DNA of 64,000 bases from Halobacteriovoraceae bacterium (GTDB taxonomy: Bacteria; Bdellovibrionota; Bacteriovoracia; Bacteriovoracales; Bacteriovoracaceae), in contig JACKAK010000003.1 of assembly GCA_020635115.1 (NCBI GenBank), positions 1 to 64,000 of the forward strand. The letters run 5' to 3'. The position numbers were made by a program, and so were the translations under genes. This document shows positions 52,888 to 61,933 of this stretch, piece after piece. Below the pieces are notes generated by a model. It saw nothing but the letters and a program-made list of their open reading frames with translations, ran no database searches and was not told the DNA's origin. Position 1 is the first letter of the stretch, and the number at the start of each line of letters is the position of its first letter.

Positions 52888-52901
52888 ACTGGCCAGCCAG
52901 T
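52888..52901 (+). promoter_or_regulatory. Inverted repeat in the pyrC leader
   Basis: ACTGGC-CA-GCCAGT, perfect 6-bp arms with a 2-base centre, about 22 bases before the pyrC ATG and 10 bases before the AAGGA ribosome site. It is an operator-like palindrome, or a small hairpin with too tight a loop. No match elsewhere in the pyr genes of this window. Confidence 0.3.
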
Positions 52902-52922
52902 TCTGACTGATAAGGAATTTTC

Positions 52923-54248
52923 ATGGAACTTGATATTATTATTAACAATGGTACATGTGTTTTACCAGATGGTGAGACCAAATGTTCTGTAGGTATTAAG
53001 AAGGGAAAAATAATCTTTATTACGGAAGATGAACTCCCCCATACAGCAAAAAAGATTATCGATGCGACAGGACTTCATGTTTTGCCTGGCGTTATAGATT
53101 CTCAAGTCCATTTTAGAGAACCAGGGGCCACTCACAAAGAAGATTTAGAAACGGGTTCAAAAAGTGCTGTATTAGGGGGAGTGACTACATTTCTAGAAAT
53201 GCCAAATACGAAACCTCCAACAACAACTGAAGGTGAAATTGCTTATAAGGTTGAAAAAGCAATTGGTCGCTCTTATTCAAATTTCGGTTTTTTCATCGGG
53301 GCCACAGAGAATAATCTAAATGAACTCAAAAAAGCGTCTAACTATATCGGATGCTGTGGAATTAAAATTTTTTTAGGAAGTTCTACTGGTTCACTTCTTC
53401 TATATGATGATCAGAAACTTCTTGAAATTTTTGAAAATACGAGCTTACCGATTGCCGTTCATTCTGAAAATGAGCAGAGATTACAGGAAAGAATTGATAT
53501 TCTTAAAAATTCTAGCAATGTGGCCGATCATCCAGTATGGAGAGATGTGGAAACAGCGCTAAGTTCTACAAAAAAAATCATTGAGCTTGCAAAAAAATCT
53601 GGCAGAAAAATTCATATCCTTCACATAAGTTCGGCCGATGAAATCAAATTTCTAAAGGAAAATAAAGATTTTTGTACGGTTGAAGTGACTCCTCAACATC
53701 TCACTCTAACCGCTCCTGATTGTTATGAACAGCTAGGAACTTTTGCTCAGATGAATCCGCCTATCAGAACATCTGAACATCGAGATGCCCTATGGGAGGG
53801 ATTGAAAGAAGGTACTGTAGACGTGCTTGGATCTGATCATGCACCACATACTATCCAAGAAAAGCAAATGGGTTATCCGATGTCTCCATCAGGTATGCCT
53901 GGGGTTCAAACTATACTTCCTCTTATGCTTAATTTTGTAAATGAAGGGAAAATATCATTAAAAAAAGTTGTTGAGTTATTAAGTGAAAATCCTGCAAGCC
54001 TCTATTCGTTACAAGGAAAGGGAATAATTCATGAAGGATATGATGCAGATATAACAATTGTCGATATGAACAAAGAAGTTGTGCTTTCAGATGAACTGAT
54101 GGCCTCTAAATCTGGTTGGACGCCCTTTAAAGGAAAAAAAGTGAAAGGTTACCCAACACATACAATTGTTGGAGGGCAAGTCGCTATGGAAAATGGAGTG
54201 ATTGTCAGTTCCCCCCATGGAAGGCCAATAAAAAGGAGTGAAGAATGA
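52923..54248 (+). CDS. pyrC: Dihydroorotase
   Basis: 441 residues of the long type I dihydroorotase branch. Metal-site region is DSQVHFREPGATHKEDLETG: the first His of the usual H-x-H is Gln, a substitution that I recall from Bacteroidetes enzymes. Other ligands are in place: the modified Lys region KIFLGSSTGS, LHISSADEI, VTPQHLTLT and GSDHAPHT. The terminal PFKGKKVKGYPTHTIVGGQ is typical. Cyclises carbamoyl-aspartate to dihydroorotate, so it serves the pyrB-carAB-pyrF pathway encoded 25 kb away. AAGGA precedes the ATG and it overlaps cdd by ATGA. Confidence 0.92.
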   Translation: MELDIIINNGTCVLPDGETKCSVGIKKGKIIFITEDELPHTAKKIIDATGLHVLPGVIDSQVHFREPGATHKEDLETGSKSAVLGGVTTFLEMPNTKPPTTTEGEIAYKVEKAIGRSYSNFGFFIGATENNLNELKKASNYIGCCGIKIFLGSSTGSLLLYDDQKLLEIFENTSLPIAVHSENEQRLQERIDILKNSSNVADHPVWRDVETALSSTKKIIELAKKSGRKIHILHISSADEIKFLKENKDFCTVEVTPQHLTLTAPDCYEQLGTFAQMNPPIRTSEHRDALWEGLKEGTVDVLGSDHAPHTIQEKQMGYPMSPSGMPGVQTILPLMLNFVNEGKISLKKVVELLSENPASLYSLQGKGIIHEGYDADITIVDMNKEVVLSDELMASKSGWTPFKGKKVKGYPTHTIVGGQVAMENGVIVSSPHGRPIKRSEE

Positions 54249-54652
54249 ATTATCCTCAACTAGTTAATAATGCTTTTGAACTCGCTAAAGAGGCACAAAA
54301 AAGGGCCTATGCTCCTTACTCAAAGTTTCACGTAGGATCAGCTGTGAAAATGATAGGAGATGATCAAATTTACGTAGGATGTAATGTCGAAAACGTTAGT
54401 TATGGGGCCACCATTTGTGCCGAAAGAAATGCTTTAAATACAAGTGTTGCCTTGTCTGGAAAACGTAAGTTAGAATTTCTCATCGTCGTTTGTGACAAAG
54501 AAACACCAATTCCCCCCTGTGGATTATGTTTGCAGCATTTGAGTGAATTTTGTGTTTCTGAAAGCATTATCTATCTGGCCAATACAAAAGAGATATTTAA
54601 AAGCTTGACCTACAAAGAACTTCTACCCTTTTGTTTTGATTCCTATGAATAA
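54245..54652 (+). CDS. cdd: Cytidine deaminase
   Basis: 135 residues, the tetrameric small-CDA length. Zinc-site motifs are intact: NVSYGATICAERNAL (Cys, with the catalytic Glu) and PIPPCGLCLQHLSEF (two Cys). AYAPYSKFHVGSAV is the substrate-binding opening. Converts cytidine to uridine in pyrimidine salvage. Translationally coupled to pyrC (ATGA overlap), so de novo and salvage enzymes are made together here. Convergent with the QueD-like gene, four bases apart. Confidence 0.95.
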   Translation: MNYPQLVNNAFELAKEAQKRAYAPYSKFHVGSAVKMIGDDQIYVGCNVENVSYGATICAERNALNTSVALSGKRKLEFLIVVCDKETPIPPCGLCLQHLSEFCVSESIIYLANTKEIFKSLTYKELLPFCFDSYE

Positions 54653-54656
54653 ATTG

Positions 54657-55553
54657 TTAGAGTACCGTAATTGAACCTTTGCCAATTCCTTCGTATGCTC
54701 TGACTTCAACTCTCTCATTTTCCCCTACTTGAGCTTTGACAATTTTTGCAAAATTAATTGATAAGTTTTCAACTGTAGATTCGTCTTGTAGGAAAAAGAC
54801 GTGTCTTCCAGGGATTAAACCTTTAAAAAAACCTTGGGATGATTCATACGCAATCTGTACATTTGGGCAATTTTCAACGCTCCCAAGCGGGATATCTCCA
54901 TGAGCAGAAATAATTTCTTCTTTATTTTGAACATTGTCCCAGAAACAAAAATGGATATTTCCTTTAAAAAGATCGTTTGCAAACATTTCTTCAAATTCGG
55001 GCATTCTTTGATCGTTGACAAGGACATCTACTGTATTGCTATGTCCATGGAACAATCTTTGACAATTACCATAATGGTCTTTGAGTCCATGAGTGTAGTG
55101 GAATTTAGGTTTATTTGCGGGTAGGATTTCATCAATAAGTTCAAGTTCAATGGATATGACATTCTCTGGCATTTCTTTCAAGATAATATTTTCAAGATGA
55201 GTTGTTAAATTTGAGCGTGACACATGCTTGGCCGGAATAATGCATAATCCTTGATCAGGGCATTCGTATTGAATTATTTCCCCCTCAAGTCCAAAACTAA
55301 ATTCAAATTGTGAAATTCCTTGGTTGGATTGTGCCAAATTTTCAGGAATAACTAATCTATGATCACAGTCCCTATCGATAATTTCTTTAACTTTCTTTTT
55401 AGCGTAAGAAAAGTCATAAAGTATGCCTTCATCATCCGTTTTGCCGATAAACTTGACGTTCACGATCAATGATTCACCAACAAGTCCCTTGAGATGATCA
55501 AGATAAGCAAAATCCAAAACTGTCACGTGCTTATAAAATAATGTAATATTCAT
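54657..55553 (-). CDS. Two-domain 6-carboxytetrahydropterin synthase (QueD/PTPS)-like protein
   Basis: 298 residues, over twice the length of normal QueD (about 120), and built of two T-fold halves. The N-terminal half has HVTVLDFAYLD, GILYDFSYAKK and DRDCDHRLVIP, the DF and DH landmarks, but lacks the C-x-HGH zinc motif. The C-terminal half has FHYTHGLKDHYGNCQRLFHGHSNTV, a catalytic Cys and a complete HGH. So one zinc site per chain is expected. It is divergently transcribed from folE2, which makes its GTP-derived substrate, so a role in queuosine/7-deazaguanine or pterin synthesis is likely. Two-domain forms are known in some proteobacteria. Confidence 0.75.
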   Translation of the reverse strand: MNITLFYKHVTVLDFAYLDHLKGLVGESLIVNVKFIGKTDDEGILYDFSYAKKKVKEIIDRDCDHRLVIPENLAQSNQGISQFEFSFGLEGEIIQYECPDQGLCIIPAKHVSRSNLTTHLENIILKEMPENVISIELELIDEILPANKPKFHYTHGLKDHYGNCQRLFHGHSNTVDVLVNDQRMPEFEEMFANDLFKGNIHFCFWDNVQNKEEIISAHGDIPLGSVENCPNVQIAYESSQGFFKGLIPGRHVFFLQDESTVENLSINFAKIVKAQVGENERVEVRAYEGIGKGSITVL

Positions 55554-55571
55554 ATTTTGCCCTTAATCCTC

Positions 55572-55617
55572 CAAGACAAACTCTATACAAATTGAATAAC
55601 TTCTATAGTTTGTCTTG
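55572..55617. promoter_or_regulatory. Perfect 11-bp inverted repeat between the QueD-like and folE2 genes
   Basis: CAAGACAAACT (55572-55582) and AGTTTGTCTTG (55607-55617) with a 24-base spacer that itself begins CTATA and ends TATAG. It lies about 18 bases before the QueD-like ATG. The length argues against chance; it may be an operator or leader hairpin. No known riboswitch pattern is visible. Confidence 0.4.
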
Positions 55618-55694
55618 CAATTTAACATATATATAGTAAAACTATCACCATCTAGCAATATACGTTATTTTTATACCTATTTTACACGTAAATT

Positions 55695-55703
55695 TGCTAG
55701 AAT
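55695..55703 (+). promoter_or_regulatory. Extended -10 promoter of folE2
   Basis: TGCTAGAAT (TG-N-TAGAAT) about 33 bases before the folE2 ATG, with AAGGAG at 55723-55728 as ribosome site. The -35 is poor, as expected for an extended -10 promoter. Confidence 0.45.
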
Positions 55704-55735
55704 GAAAGTATATACAGAACCATAAGGAGCTCTTT

Positions 55736-56656
55736 ATGAATTTAGAAGCTTTAAGAAATAACCACCAGAAAATCCTAGATTGTGACATAAAAGATGATAC
55801 TGGCCTAAATGATTTCCAAAAGATTCCAGATAAACATGCTTGTTCAATAAATAAAGTTGGAATTGAACGATTTCGGCTCCCAATTTCCATTAAGCACGAT
55901 GATGGAACACTTATGTCACATGATTCACATGCCTCGATGTTTGTTTACCTGCAGGAGGGCAAAACAGGTGTTAACATGAGCAGGTTTTGCGCTATTGTGC
56001 AAGAGGAAGTCAACAGAGCACCTCTATGTTCTCACTTAATAGAGGGAATTTTAGAGCGTTTTCGAAAGGATTTACGAGACTTTGATGATGAGGAACTTAT
56101 TCCTGAGTCTTATCTAACTTTGAAATTTCAATACGCAGTAAAGCAGCCCTCTTTAAAAAGTGAAAATTGGGGTTGGCAGTATTATAAAGTGTCTCTCAAT
56201 GGAAGTGATACACCTCAGGGTAAATTGTTAACGACAACAATAAATTATGAGTACTCTTCAACTTGTCCCTGTTCACTTTCAATGGCCAAGCAGTATGAAA
56301 AAGAATATGCGGAGGGATTAACGACTGAAGGAAATGGAATTGCAACAGCTCATAGTCAGCGATCTGTTGCAACGGTAGATGTAACTTGTAAAATGGGAAA
56401 TTCTCTTACAATTGATGAGATCATCTCTTTGCTAAGGATTGCACTTCCAACGGAAACTCAAAGTTTAGTAAAGCGCGTTGATGAACAGGCCTTTGCCATT
56501 TTGAATGGTGAAAATCCAATGTTTGTTGAGCATGCTTCTCGAAGATTATCTAAAGTACTTAATTCAGATAAAAGAATAATAGATTGGAAGGCCAAAGTAG
56601 ATCACTTGGAATCACTTCACAGTCACAATGCAGTTGCTTATATTTCAAAAAACTAA
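55736..56656 (+). CDS. folE2: GTP cyclohydrolase IB
   Basis: 306 residues of the FolE2 type, which forms 7,8-dihydroneopterin triphosphate from GTP and is unrelated in length to FolE. Seen: SINKVGIERFRLPISI, the THUMP-like first half with MFVYLQEGKTGVNMSRF, the metal/nucleophile region YSSTCPCSLSMAK, the HSQRSVATVDV element, and the C-terminal FVEHASRRLSKVL. FolE2 enzymes work with various divalent metals and often replace zinc-dependent FolE. Provides substrate to the QueD-like protein divergent from it and to folate synthesis. The stop overlaps the convergent kinase gene by four bases. Confidence 0.93.
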   Translation: MNLEALRNNHQKILDCDIKDDTGLNDFQKIPDKHACSINKVGIERFRLPISIKHDDGTLMSHDSHASMFVYLQEGKTGVNMSRFCAIVQEEVNRAPLCSHLIEGILERFRKDLRDFDDEELIPESYLTLKFQYAVKQPSLKSENWGWQYYKVSLNGSDTPQGKLLTTTINYEYSSTCPCSLSMAKQYEKEYAEGLTTEGNGIATAHSQRSVATVDVTCKMGNSLTIDEIISLLRIALPTETQSLVKRVDEQAFAILNGENPMFVEHASRRLSKVLNSDKRIIDWKAKVDHLESLHSHNAVAYISKN

Positions 56657-59367
56657 CTGGCCTTTTTGGTCGAATTTAGAATCCTTACAACTTCTGAAAT
56701 ATTAAAAGGTTTAGTAATAATTCCATTCATACCACATTCTTGACAGGCCAGTTTTATATCATTTTCAGCACTGGCCGTAACGGCATAGATTGGTAGATCA
56801 CTTCTACTTTTCATTTTTCGTATTTGTCTCGTTGCTTCATATCCATCTAAAACAGGCATGAGTAAGTCCATAAGAATTAAATCGAATTGAAATTTTCGAA
56901 CCATTTCAATGGCCTCTTGCCCATTGAAGGCCACTTTACAAGTATGTCCGTTTTTTTCTAGGAGTTTTCTTAACATTTTCGAATTAATTTCATTATCTTC
57001 AACAACTAAAACGTTTAAATTCTCATTTGAATAGATAAAATCGTCAATAAACTTTTTAGATTTTTTAGAATTGATTGGAATATGCACTACAAATTTCGTC
57101 CCCTGTTCGGTTTTACTATCAATTGAAATAGTCCCATCAAGTTTATCAATAAATTCTTTTACAATGGAAAGTCCAAGACCAGAACCTTGATATTTTTTGG
57201 AACTCGTAAGATCTCCTTGATAAAGAGATTCAAAAAGTTGTAATTCATTTTCTTTATCAATTCCGATCCCAGTATCAGAGATCTTAAAGACTATCATTGG
57301 TTTATTGCCTGCGATAGAGACAGAAACATGAAACTCTATCATTCCCTTTTCAGTGAATTTAATCGCATTTTCTAATAGATTTATGAGAATCTGCCTTATC
57401 GCTAATTCATCTGTAAAAATCTTATAAGGAACATTAGAGTCAAAAGTTGCTTTAAAGTTTAGATTTTTCTTACCAGCTTCAAGAAGATAGACCGTTTCTA
57501 GTTCTCTAAAAACCTTGTGTAAGTCTATTACGCCTTCATTAATTTGATATTTACCTTGTTCAAGTTTTGTATAGTCTAAAATATTATTGATAATCCCCAT
57601 AAGACTAAAAGAACAGTCTTTGATCATTTCTAAATTGTCACGAAGATCTTTGTCAATATTATCTCCTTCTAAAATAAGTTCAGACATTCCTAGAATACCA
57701 TTCATAGGAGTGCGAATTTCATGATTCATGTTTGCAAGGAAATCAGATTTGTATTTAGATAATTTTTTTATTTCAATTAAGGCATTTTCTAATTCAAATG
57801 TTTTCTGATCAACTAATCTATTAATTTGCCTTTCTTGTCCTAATATTATGAGTAATATAATTTCAAATAAAATAACAAAAAACAACCCTGCGGCCAGAAT
57901 TGTCCAAGTGTACCAACTTTTATGAACTTTCAAATAGGATTGGTCAATGAAGAATAACGATCTTAAATTTGTATCAACTAATTTAAGATCCATATATTTA
58001 GTGTAAATCGGAAGTTTAGGATTCTCTTTATCATAACTACTATAAATTTGAACTTGTTCTTTGTAATCAGAAAAAGATTTATATAGATTTAATTCTATTC
58101 CACTTTTTTGCATATCTTCTTTTAGTACAATTAAAAGCTTAGAAAAATCGAATACACCTTTTACAAGACCTATTGTATTTCCATTCATATGTTTAATGGG
58201 AACAAAAAGTTCAAATATAATTTCATTAGAATTTTTTTGTAAAAAATTGGATATTAATACAGTTTTATTTTTGTTAATGGAATCTGTCATTTTTTTCAAG
58301 AACAATGGAGTTGATCCTAAATCATAACCTAATTGATAATTTTCGGATTCAAGAGAAGTAACATAAGTGAGAGGGAAATAGAGATCTCTTTTTGAAATAG
58401 GAACGTAGTTTCCAAGTTCATTTTTTTCATAAAAGTTTATTTTAAAACCATCATTTTTTTGTAGATCTTTTTTAAAATCATTAATTTCTTCTTTTTTTAC
58501 GATTGGAACCCAAGCTAACTGAAGAACTCCTATTTCACGATTTATGAGATTTTTAGTAAAAGATTTATATTCTTGTAAAGTTACCTTTTGACTACTTTCG
58601 AATAAACGCTGTATATTCGAAATGATTTCAATATAATTTTCAAATGACTTCTCTATCTGTTTTGCAAAGTATCGACTTTCTTTATTAAACTCTTTTTCTA
58701 TTTTTTCTTCTTCCTTCTGGCTTATTATAAAAAATGTTGTAATCACTGTAGTAAGTACAATCACTATTGGAATGATAATAGTTCTTATTCTTGTTGGACG
58801 TTTAATTATTAAAATGGCCAGAGGAGTGATTAAAACGCCTCCAATAGAATCACCAATCCACCATGTTAGCCAGTTAGTAGCAAAAGATTCAATAGGAATG
58901 ACATTAAAAAAATAAAGGGTACTCACTCCAATTGTTGCAGAAACTAAACAGCTAATAGGACCTGTAATGATGAGGAATTTCATAATTTTAAAGGGTTCTT
59001 CAATAAATGATGGGAATTTACAGAATTGTTTTATGAGAAATGCTGAAAATACAGCATGTGTATAGGCCCCAAAAGAAATAAATAATGGAGCACTTAATGG
59101 CCCCACCTCTAATAAATTATTATAGTTTAATGTTATATCTATATTAATTAGAAAAGATCCAATCAAAGATCCAAGAGCGACTCCTGGCCCATAGAGATAT
59201 GCAAATGCGGTTGCTATTCCAGTTGCTGGCCAAATGGCCGAAGCATAACCTGGTGGTATGGCCAGGAGAAAAGCTAGTTTTGATGAAAAGTAATACAATG
59301 TTGCGAGAATAAATATTCTTGCGACAATCCGATAGTTATTAAATGTTTTCAAGAATTTTTCTTCCAT
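56653..59367 (-). CDS. Hybrid sensor histidine kinase: MASE1, CHASE, HisKA, HATPase, receiver
   Basis: 904 residues. N-terminal MASE1-type multi-helix sensor (about 15-215, PPGYASAIWPATGIATAFAYLYG), then a periplasmic CHASE domain (about 230-480) with LQLAWVPIV and YFPLTYVTSLESE, a transmembrane helix (about 490-515), a coiled linker, HisKA with His549 (ANMNHEIRTPMNG), an ATPase with N, G1 and G2 boxes (NLLENAIKF, DTGIGI, GSGLGLSIV), and a receiver with Asp834 (LILMDLLMPVLDG). All phosphotransfer residues are present, so it should be active. No HPt or output regulator gene is adjacent, so the phosphate acceptor is elsewhere. Confidence 0.93.
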   Translation of the reverse strand: MEEKFLKTFNNYRIVARIFILATLYYFSSKLAFLLAIPPGYASAIWPATGIATAFAYLYGPGVALGSLIGSFLINIDITLNYNNLLEVGPLSAPLFISFGAYTHAVFSAFLIKQFCKFPSFIEEPFKIMKFLIITGPISCLVSATIGVSTLYFFNVIPIESFATNWLTWWIGDSIGGVLITPLAILIIKRPTRIRTIIIPIVIVLTTVITTFFIISQKEEEKIEKEFNKESRYFAKQIEKSFENYIEIISNIQRLFESSQKVTLQEYKSFTKNLINREIGVLQLAWVPIVKKEEINDFKKDLQKNDGFKINFYEKNELGNYVPISKRDLYFPLTYVTSLESENYQLGYDLGSTPLFLKKMTDSINKNKTVLISNFLQKNSNEIIFELFVPIKHMNGNTIGLVKGVFDFSKLLIVLKEDMQKSGIELNLYKSFSDYKEQVQIYSSYDKENPKLPIYTKYMDLKLVDTNLRSLFFIDQSYLKVHKSWYTWTILAAGLFFVILFEIILLIILGQERQINRLVDQKTFELENALIEIKKLSKYKSDFLANMNHEIRTPMNGILGMSELILEGDNIDKDLRDNLEMIKDCSFSLMGIINNILDYTKLEQGKYQINEGVIDLHKVFRELETVYLLEAGKKNLNFKATFDSNVPYKIFTDELAIRQILINLLENAIKFTEKGMIEFHVSVSIAGNKPMIVFKISDTGIGIDKENELQLFESLYQGDLTSSKKYQGSGLGLSIVKEFIDKLDGTISIDSKTEQGTKFVVHIPINSKKSKKFIDDFIYSNENLNVLVVEDNEINSKMLRKLLEKNGHTCKVAFNGQEAIEMVRKFQFDLILMDLLMPVLDGYEATRQIRKMKSRSDLPIYAVTASAENDIKLACQECGMNGIITKPFNISEVVRILNSTKKAS

Positions 59368-59438
59368 AAATCCTGTCCAATAATATATTCTTCATCGGAT
59401 AGATTGTTTAGATTTTTAAGAATATAAAGATTAACGAA

Positions 59439-60437
59439 CTATTCTAGACAGGATAAAACTTTATTAAATGTTTCCTTATGAGTTAAAGTGAGTAATACAT
59501 CACCACTAGCAAATTCGTAGTCGGAAGGTGGGGCAAATATAAAACTTCCATCAGATTTTCTAACACCAACAACGATTATACCATCTCTTTTTAATCCACA
59601 ATTAACTAAGTTTTTCCCTTTAAGTTTTGAATAATCTTTTATTGGTAGATCAATTAGCTCTACTTCTGTATCTCCTCCTCGAATTCCTTCAATTCTAATT
59701 ATTTCTTCAAGATCTGGATTAACTAGAGTTTGAGCAACTTTGTGTGCTGACATTGAAATTGGTAGTACTACCTTATTTGCACCAGCTCTAATAATTTTTG
59801 GTCTGGCCTCTTCTTCACTTGCCCTAGCAATTATATAGATATCTGGATTAAGACCTCTTGCTGCGAGCGATAAATATAAATTGTCCGCATCATTATCAAC
59901 CATGGCCGCTAGGAACGATGCCCTCTCTACACCAGCTGAGATTAAATGTTCATCGTGTGTGGCATCTCCCTCAAGCCAAAGATAATCACTCTTTTGAAGA
60001 TCACTTATTAAGTTTTCTGATTTTTCTATCACTACAAATTCTCTTTTTTTAAATTCAAGTTCTTTACAAATAATTTTTCCCATTCGACCAAATCCACAGA
60101 CAATAATATGGCCAGAGAGTTGATTAATTTTCTTTTGCATTTTCTTCCTCCGACTTTGTGATAAATCCATACTAAAAAATATGCTCATTAATCCTGTTAC
60201 TGAATAGGCTACAACTCCCATTCCTACGAGTAATAAAATTACTGTAAATAGACGGCCAACACTTGAGAGATTATTGACTTCAGAAAACCCGGTTGTCGTT
60301 AGGGTTATAATTGTCATATAGAAGGAGTCATTTAAATTCCAACCTTCAATATACATGTAACCTAGAGTTCCAACGCCAGTTAATGAGAAAAGAAGAAGTA
60401 TTAAGATAATAGAATATCTTTGCTGATTCCTATCCAT
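59439..60437 (-). CDS. Two-TM potassium channel with RCK (TrkA-N and TrkA-C) domains
   Basis: 332 residues, MthK-like. Two helices (about 8-30 and 62-88) bracket a pore loop with the filter TLTTTGFSEV (residues 46-55), in which the usual T-V-G-Y-G reads T-T-G-F-S, the last Gly being Ser. TrkA-N (about 108-225) opens with the nucleotide-binding IIVCGFGRMGKIIC; TrkA-C (about 245-330) follows with DLPIKDYSKLKGKNL and FAPPSDYEFASGD. Gating by nucleotide or cation is expected from the family. With the altered filter, K+ selectivity may be changed. Monocistronic. Confidence 0.88.
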   Translation of the reverse strand: MDRNQQRYSIILILLLFSLTGVGTLGYMYIEGWNLNDSFYMTIITLTTTGFSEVNNLSSVGRLFTVILLLVGMGVVAYSVTGLMSIFFSMDLSQSRRKKMQKKINQLSGHIIVCGFGRMGKIICKELEFKKREFVVIEKSENLISDLQKSDYLWLEGDATHDEHLISAGVERASFLAAMVDNDADNLYLSLAARGLNPDIYIIARASEEEARPKIIRAGANKVVLPISMSAHKVAQTLVNPDLEEIIRIEGIRGGDTEVELIDLPIKDYSKLKGKNLVNCGLKRDGIIVVGVRKSDGSFIFAPPSDYEFASGDVLLTLTHKETFNKVLSCLE

Positions 60438-60563
60438 ATTTACACAATTCTCCTCAAGATCTATACTGACTTATTCATTTTTATTATAGCAGAATATAAT
60501 TATTTATCTTGATAAAATCGAAATTAAAAACAACAAAAAAGCATTTTTATCAACTACTGATAT

Positions 60564-61136
60564 CTAGAATGGTCTTGATTCTTTTACTTCTGGTCTGTTT
60601 CCATTTTCAGCAATGAAATTCATAATTTTTTCAAACTGAGAACAATCATAAATTGATCGAAATTGAAACCACTCAATACAACTTAGAAGTCCATGGCCTA
60701 AAAAATCCCATTTTTTTACTAAATGGTTTTTTTCTAAATAACTTAAAGATTTCTCAATCCTATTGATTTGTATTTTATAAAAACTATTTTGTTCGAATTG
60801 AGGGATATATTTCATAAACTGAAAGGCCAAGAAGCCAGCATCTGTAATACCATCTATAACAGATAAAGTATTTTGAAATATTTCATCTTCACGTGCTTGA
60901 GCAAGATATACATTATTGAGATATTCATATATCTGCCTTGATTCAAATATAGTCATTTCACCATGGATTAATATTGGAATTTTTCTTAATACATTGAGGG
61001 ATTCAATATAGGTCAAATCTTTTTCATCTTCAAAATCAACTGATTTAAAATTAAAGTCTTGGCCATGTAAAAAGAGTCTTAACTTTCTGGTATAGGGGGA
61101 ACGGTGTGTTCCAATTAAAACAAGCTCATTCATCAT
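60564..61136 (-). CDS. Glutathione S-transferase-like protein
   Basis: 190 residues, a little shorter than a full GST. Thioredoxin-fold N-terminal domain: LIGTHRSPYTRKLRLFL, the cis-Pro region LRKIPILIHGEM, and IFESRQIYEYLNN (Glu-Ser for gamma-glutamyl binding). A shortened helical C-terminal domain ends with GNRPEVKESRPF. The active residue of the N-terminal domain is a Ser-Pro-Tyr stretch. Starts with ATGATG overlapping the stop of the DUF2797 gene, so it is the last gene of the minus-strand group from the PhoD-like gene on. Substrate unknown; whether the bacterium makes glutathione cannot be seen. Confidence 0.8.
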   Translation of the reverse strand: MMNELVLIGTHRSPYTRKLRLFLHGQDFNFKSVDFEDEKDLTYIESLNVLRKIPILIHGEMTIFESRQIYEYLNNVYLAQAREDEIFQNTLSVIDGITDAGFLAFQFMKYIPQFEQNSFYKIQINRIEKSLSYLEKNHLVKKWDFLGHGLLSCIEWFQFRSIYDCSQFEKIMNFIAENGNRPEVKESRPF

Positions 61137-61933
61137 GTCTCCAATGTTATAAAGTATCCCTGGTGCTTTCTCATATTAAGAACGCCTTTTTCAAATATGA
61201 GGTATTGTCCTTTAATTCCTGTCAATTTTTGTTCCACAACTGAAGTTTTATCAAAACTAATTGAATTAATTTTTTCTGGAACACTTAAAATGGGATATTC
61301 GATTAATGTAAGATCATCGTCTAAATCTTCAGCATCCATATGATCTAAAAGATCAGCAAAATCATTATAAATTTGTTCTCTTAAATCATAGAGATCAATT
61401 TCTTGTTCTACTTCTCCTTTTATCATTTTCCGCCAATTCGTTTTATCACTAAACATTGATTTTAACTCAACTTCTATTTCTCCAGCACTTTTTCTGTCTT
61501 TAACTCTTACAACAGGTAGGGCCTCTGTGGCGCCTTGATCAATCCATCTTGTAGGAATTTGTGTGTGTCGTGTGATCCCAACTTTCACATGAGAAGAAAT
61601 TGCGAGATACACAAAATGTGGAATAAAGCAGTGTTTTTCTCCCCATTCTTTATCTCTACACGTTCCTTTACTATAATGACACAATTCAGGTTTAACGATA
61701 CAAACATCGCATTCAGGTAATTGCATAAATGCTTTATATGAATATCCCTGATTGTATGTTTTTTTGATTTTCTCACCGGTAGCAATACAATTGATCTGGC
61801 CATTGTACTCAAGTTTGATATTTCTACCAATAAATTGATTCATTGGAACTAAATTGTCACCAAGAGGCAAAGAATAGCTAACAGGAGAATTTAATGTTGT
61901 TTTCATTTTTAAAATATTTCCGGAGAATTTCAT
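61133..61933 (-). CDS. DUF2797 zinc-binding protein
   Basis: 266 residues with the DUF2797 pattern: IATGEKIKKTYNQGYSYKAF, a Cys cluster (PECDVCIVKPELCHY, GTCRDKEWGEKHC), FVYLAISSHVKVGITRHTQIPTRWIDQGATEA, which resembles a GIY-YIG-like start, and a variable C-terminal part. Function of DUF2797 is not established. AGGA lies six bases before the ATG; the start overlaps the esterase stop (ATGA), and the end overlaps the GST-like start, so all three are coupled. Confidence 0.85.
   Translation of the reverse strand: MKFSGNILKMKTTLNSPVSYSLPLGDNLVPMNQFIGRNIKLEYNGQINCIATGEKIKKTYNQGYSYKAFMQLPECDVCIVKPELCHYSKGTCRDKEWGEKHCFIPHFVYLAISSHVKVGITRHTQIPTRWIDQGATEALPVVRVKDRKSAGEIEVELKSMFSDKTNWRKMIKGEVEQEIDLYDLREQIYNDFADLLDHMDAEDLDDDLTLIEYPILSVPEKINSISFDKTSVVEQKLTGIKGQYLIFEKGVLNMRKHQGYFITLET

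Noticed and set aside
54657..55553. preQ1 riboswitch in the leader of the QueD-like gene
   Set aside because: The leader has an inverted repeat, but no preQ1-I type stem with the A-rich tail could be found.
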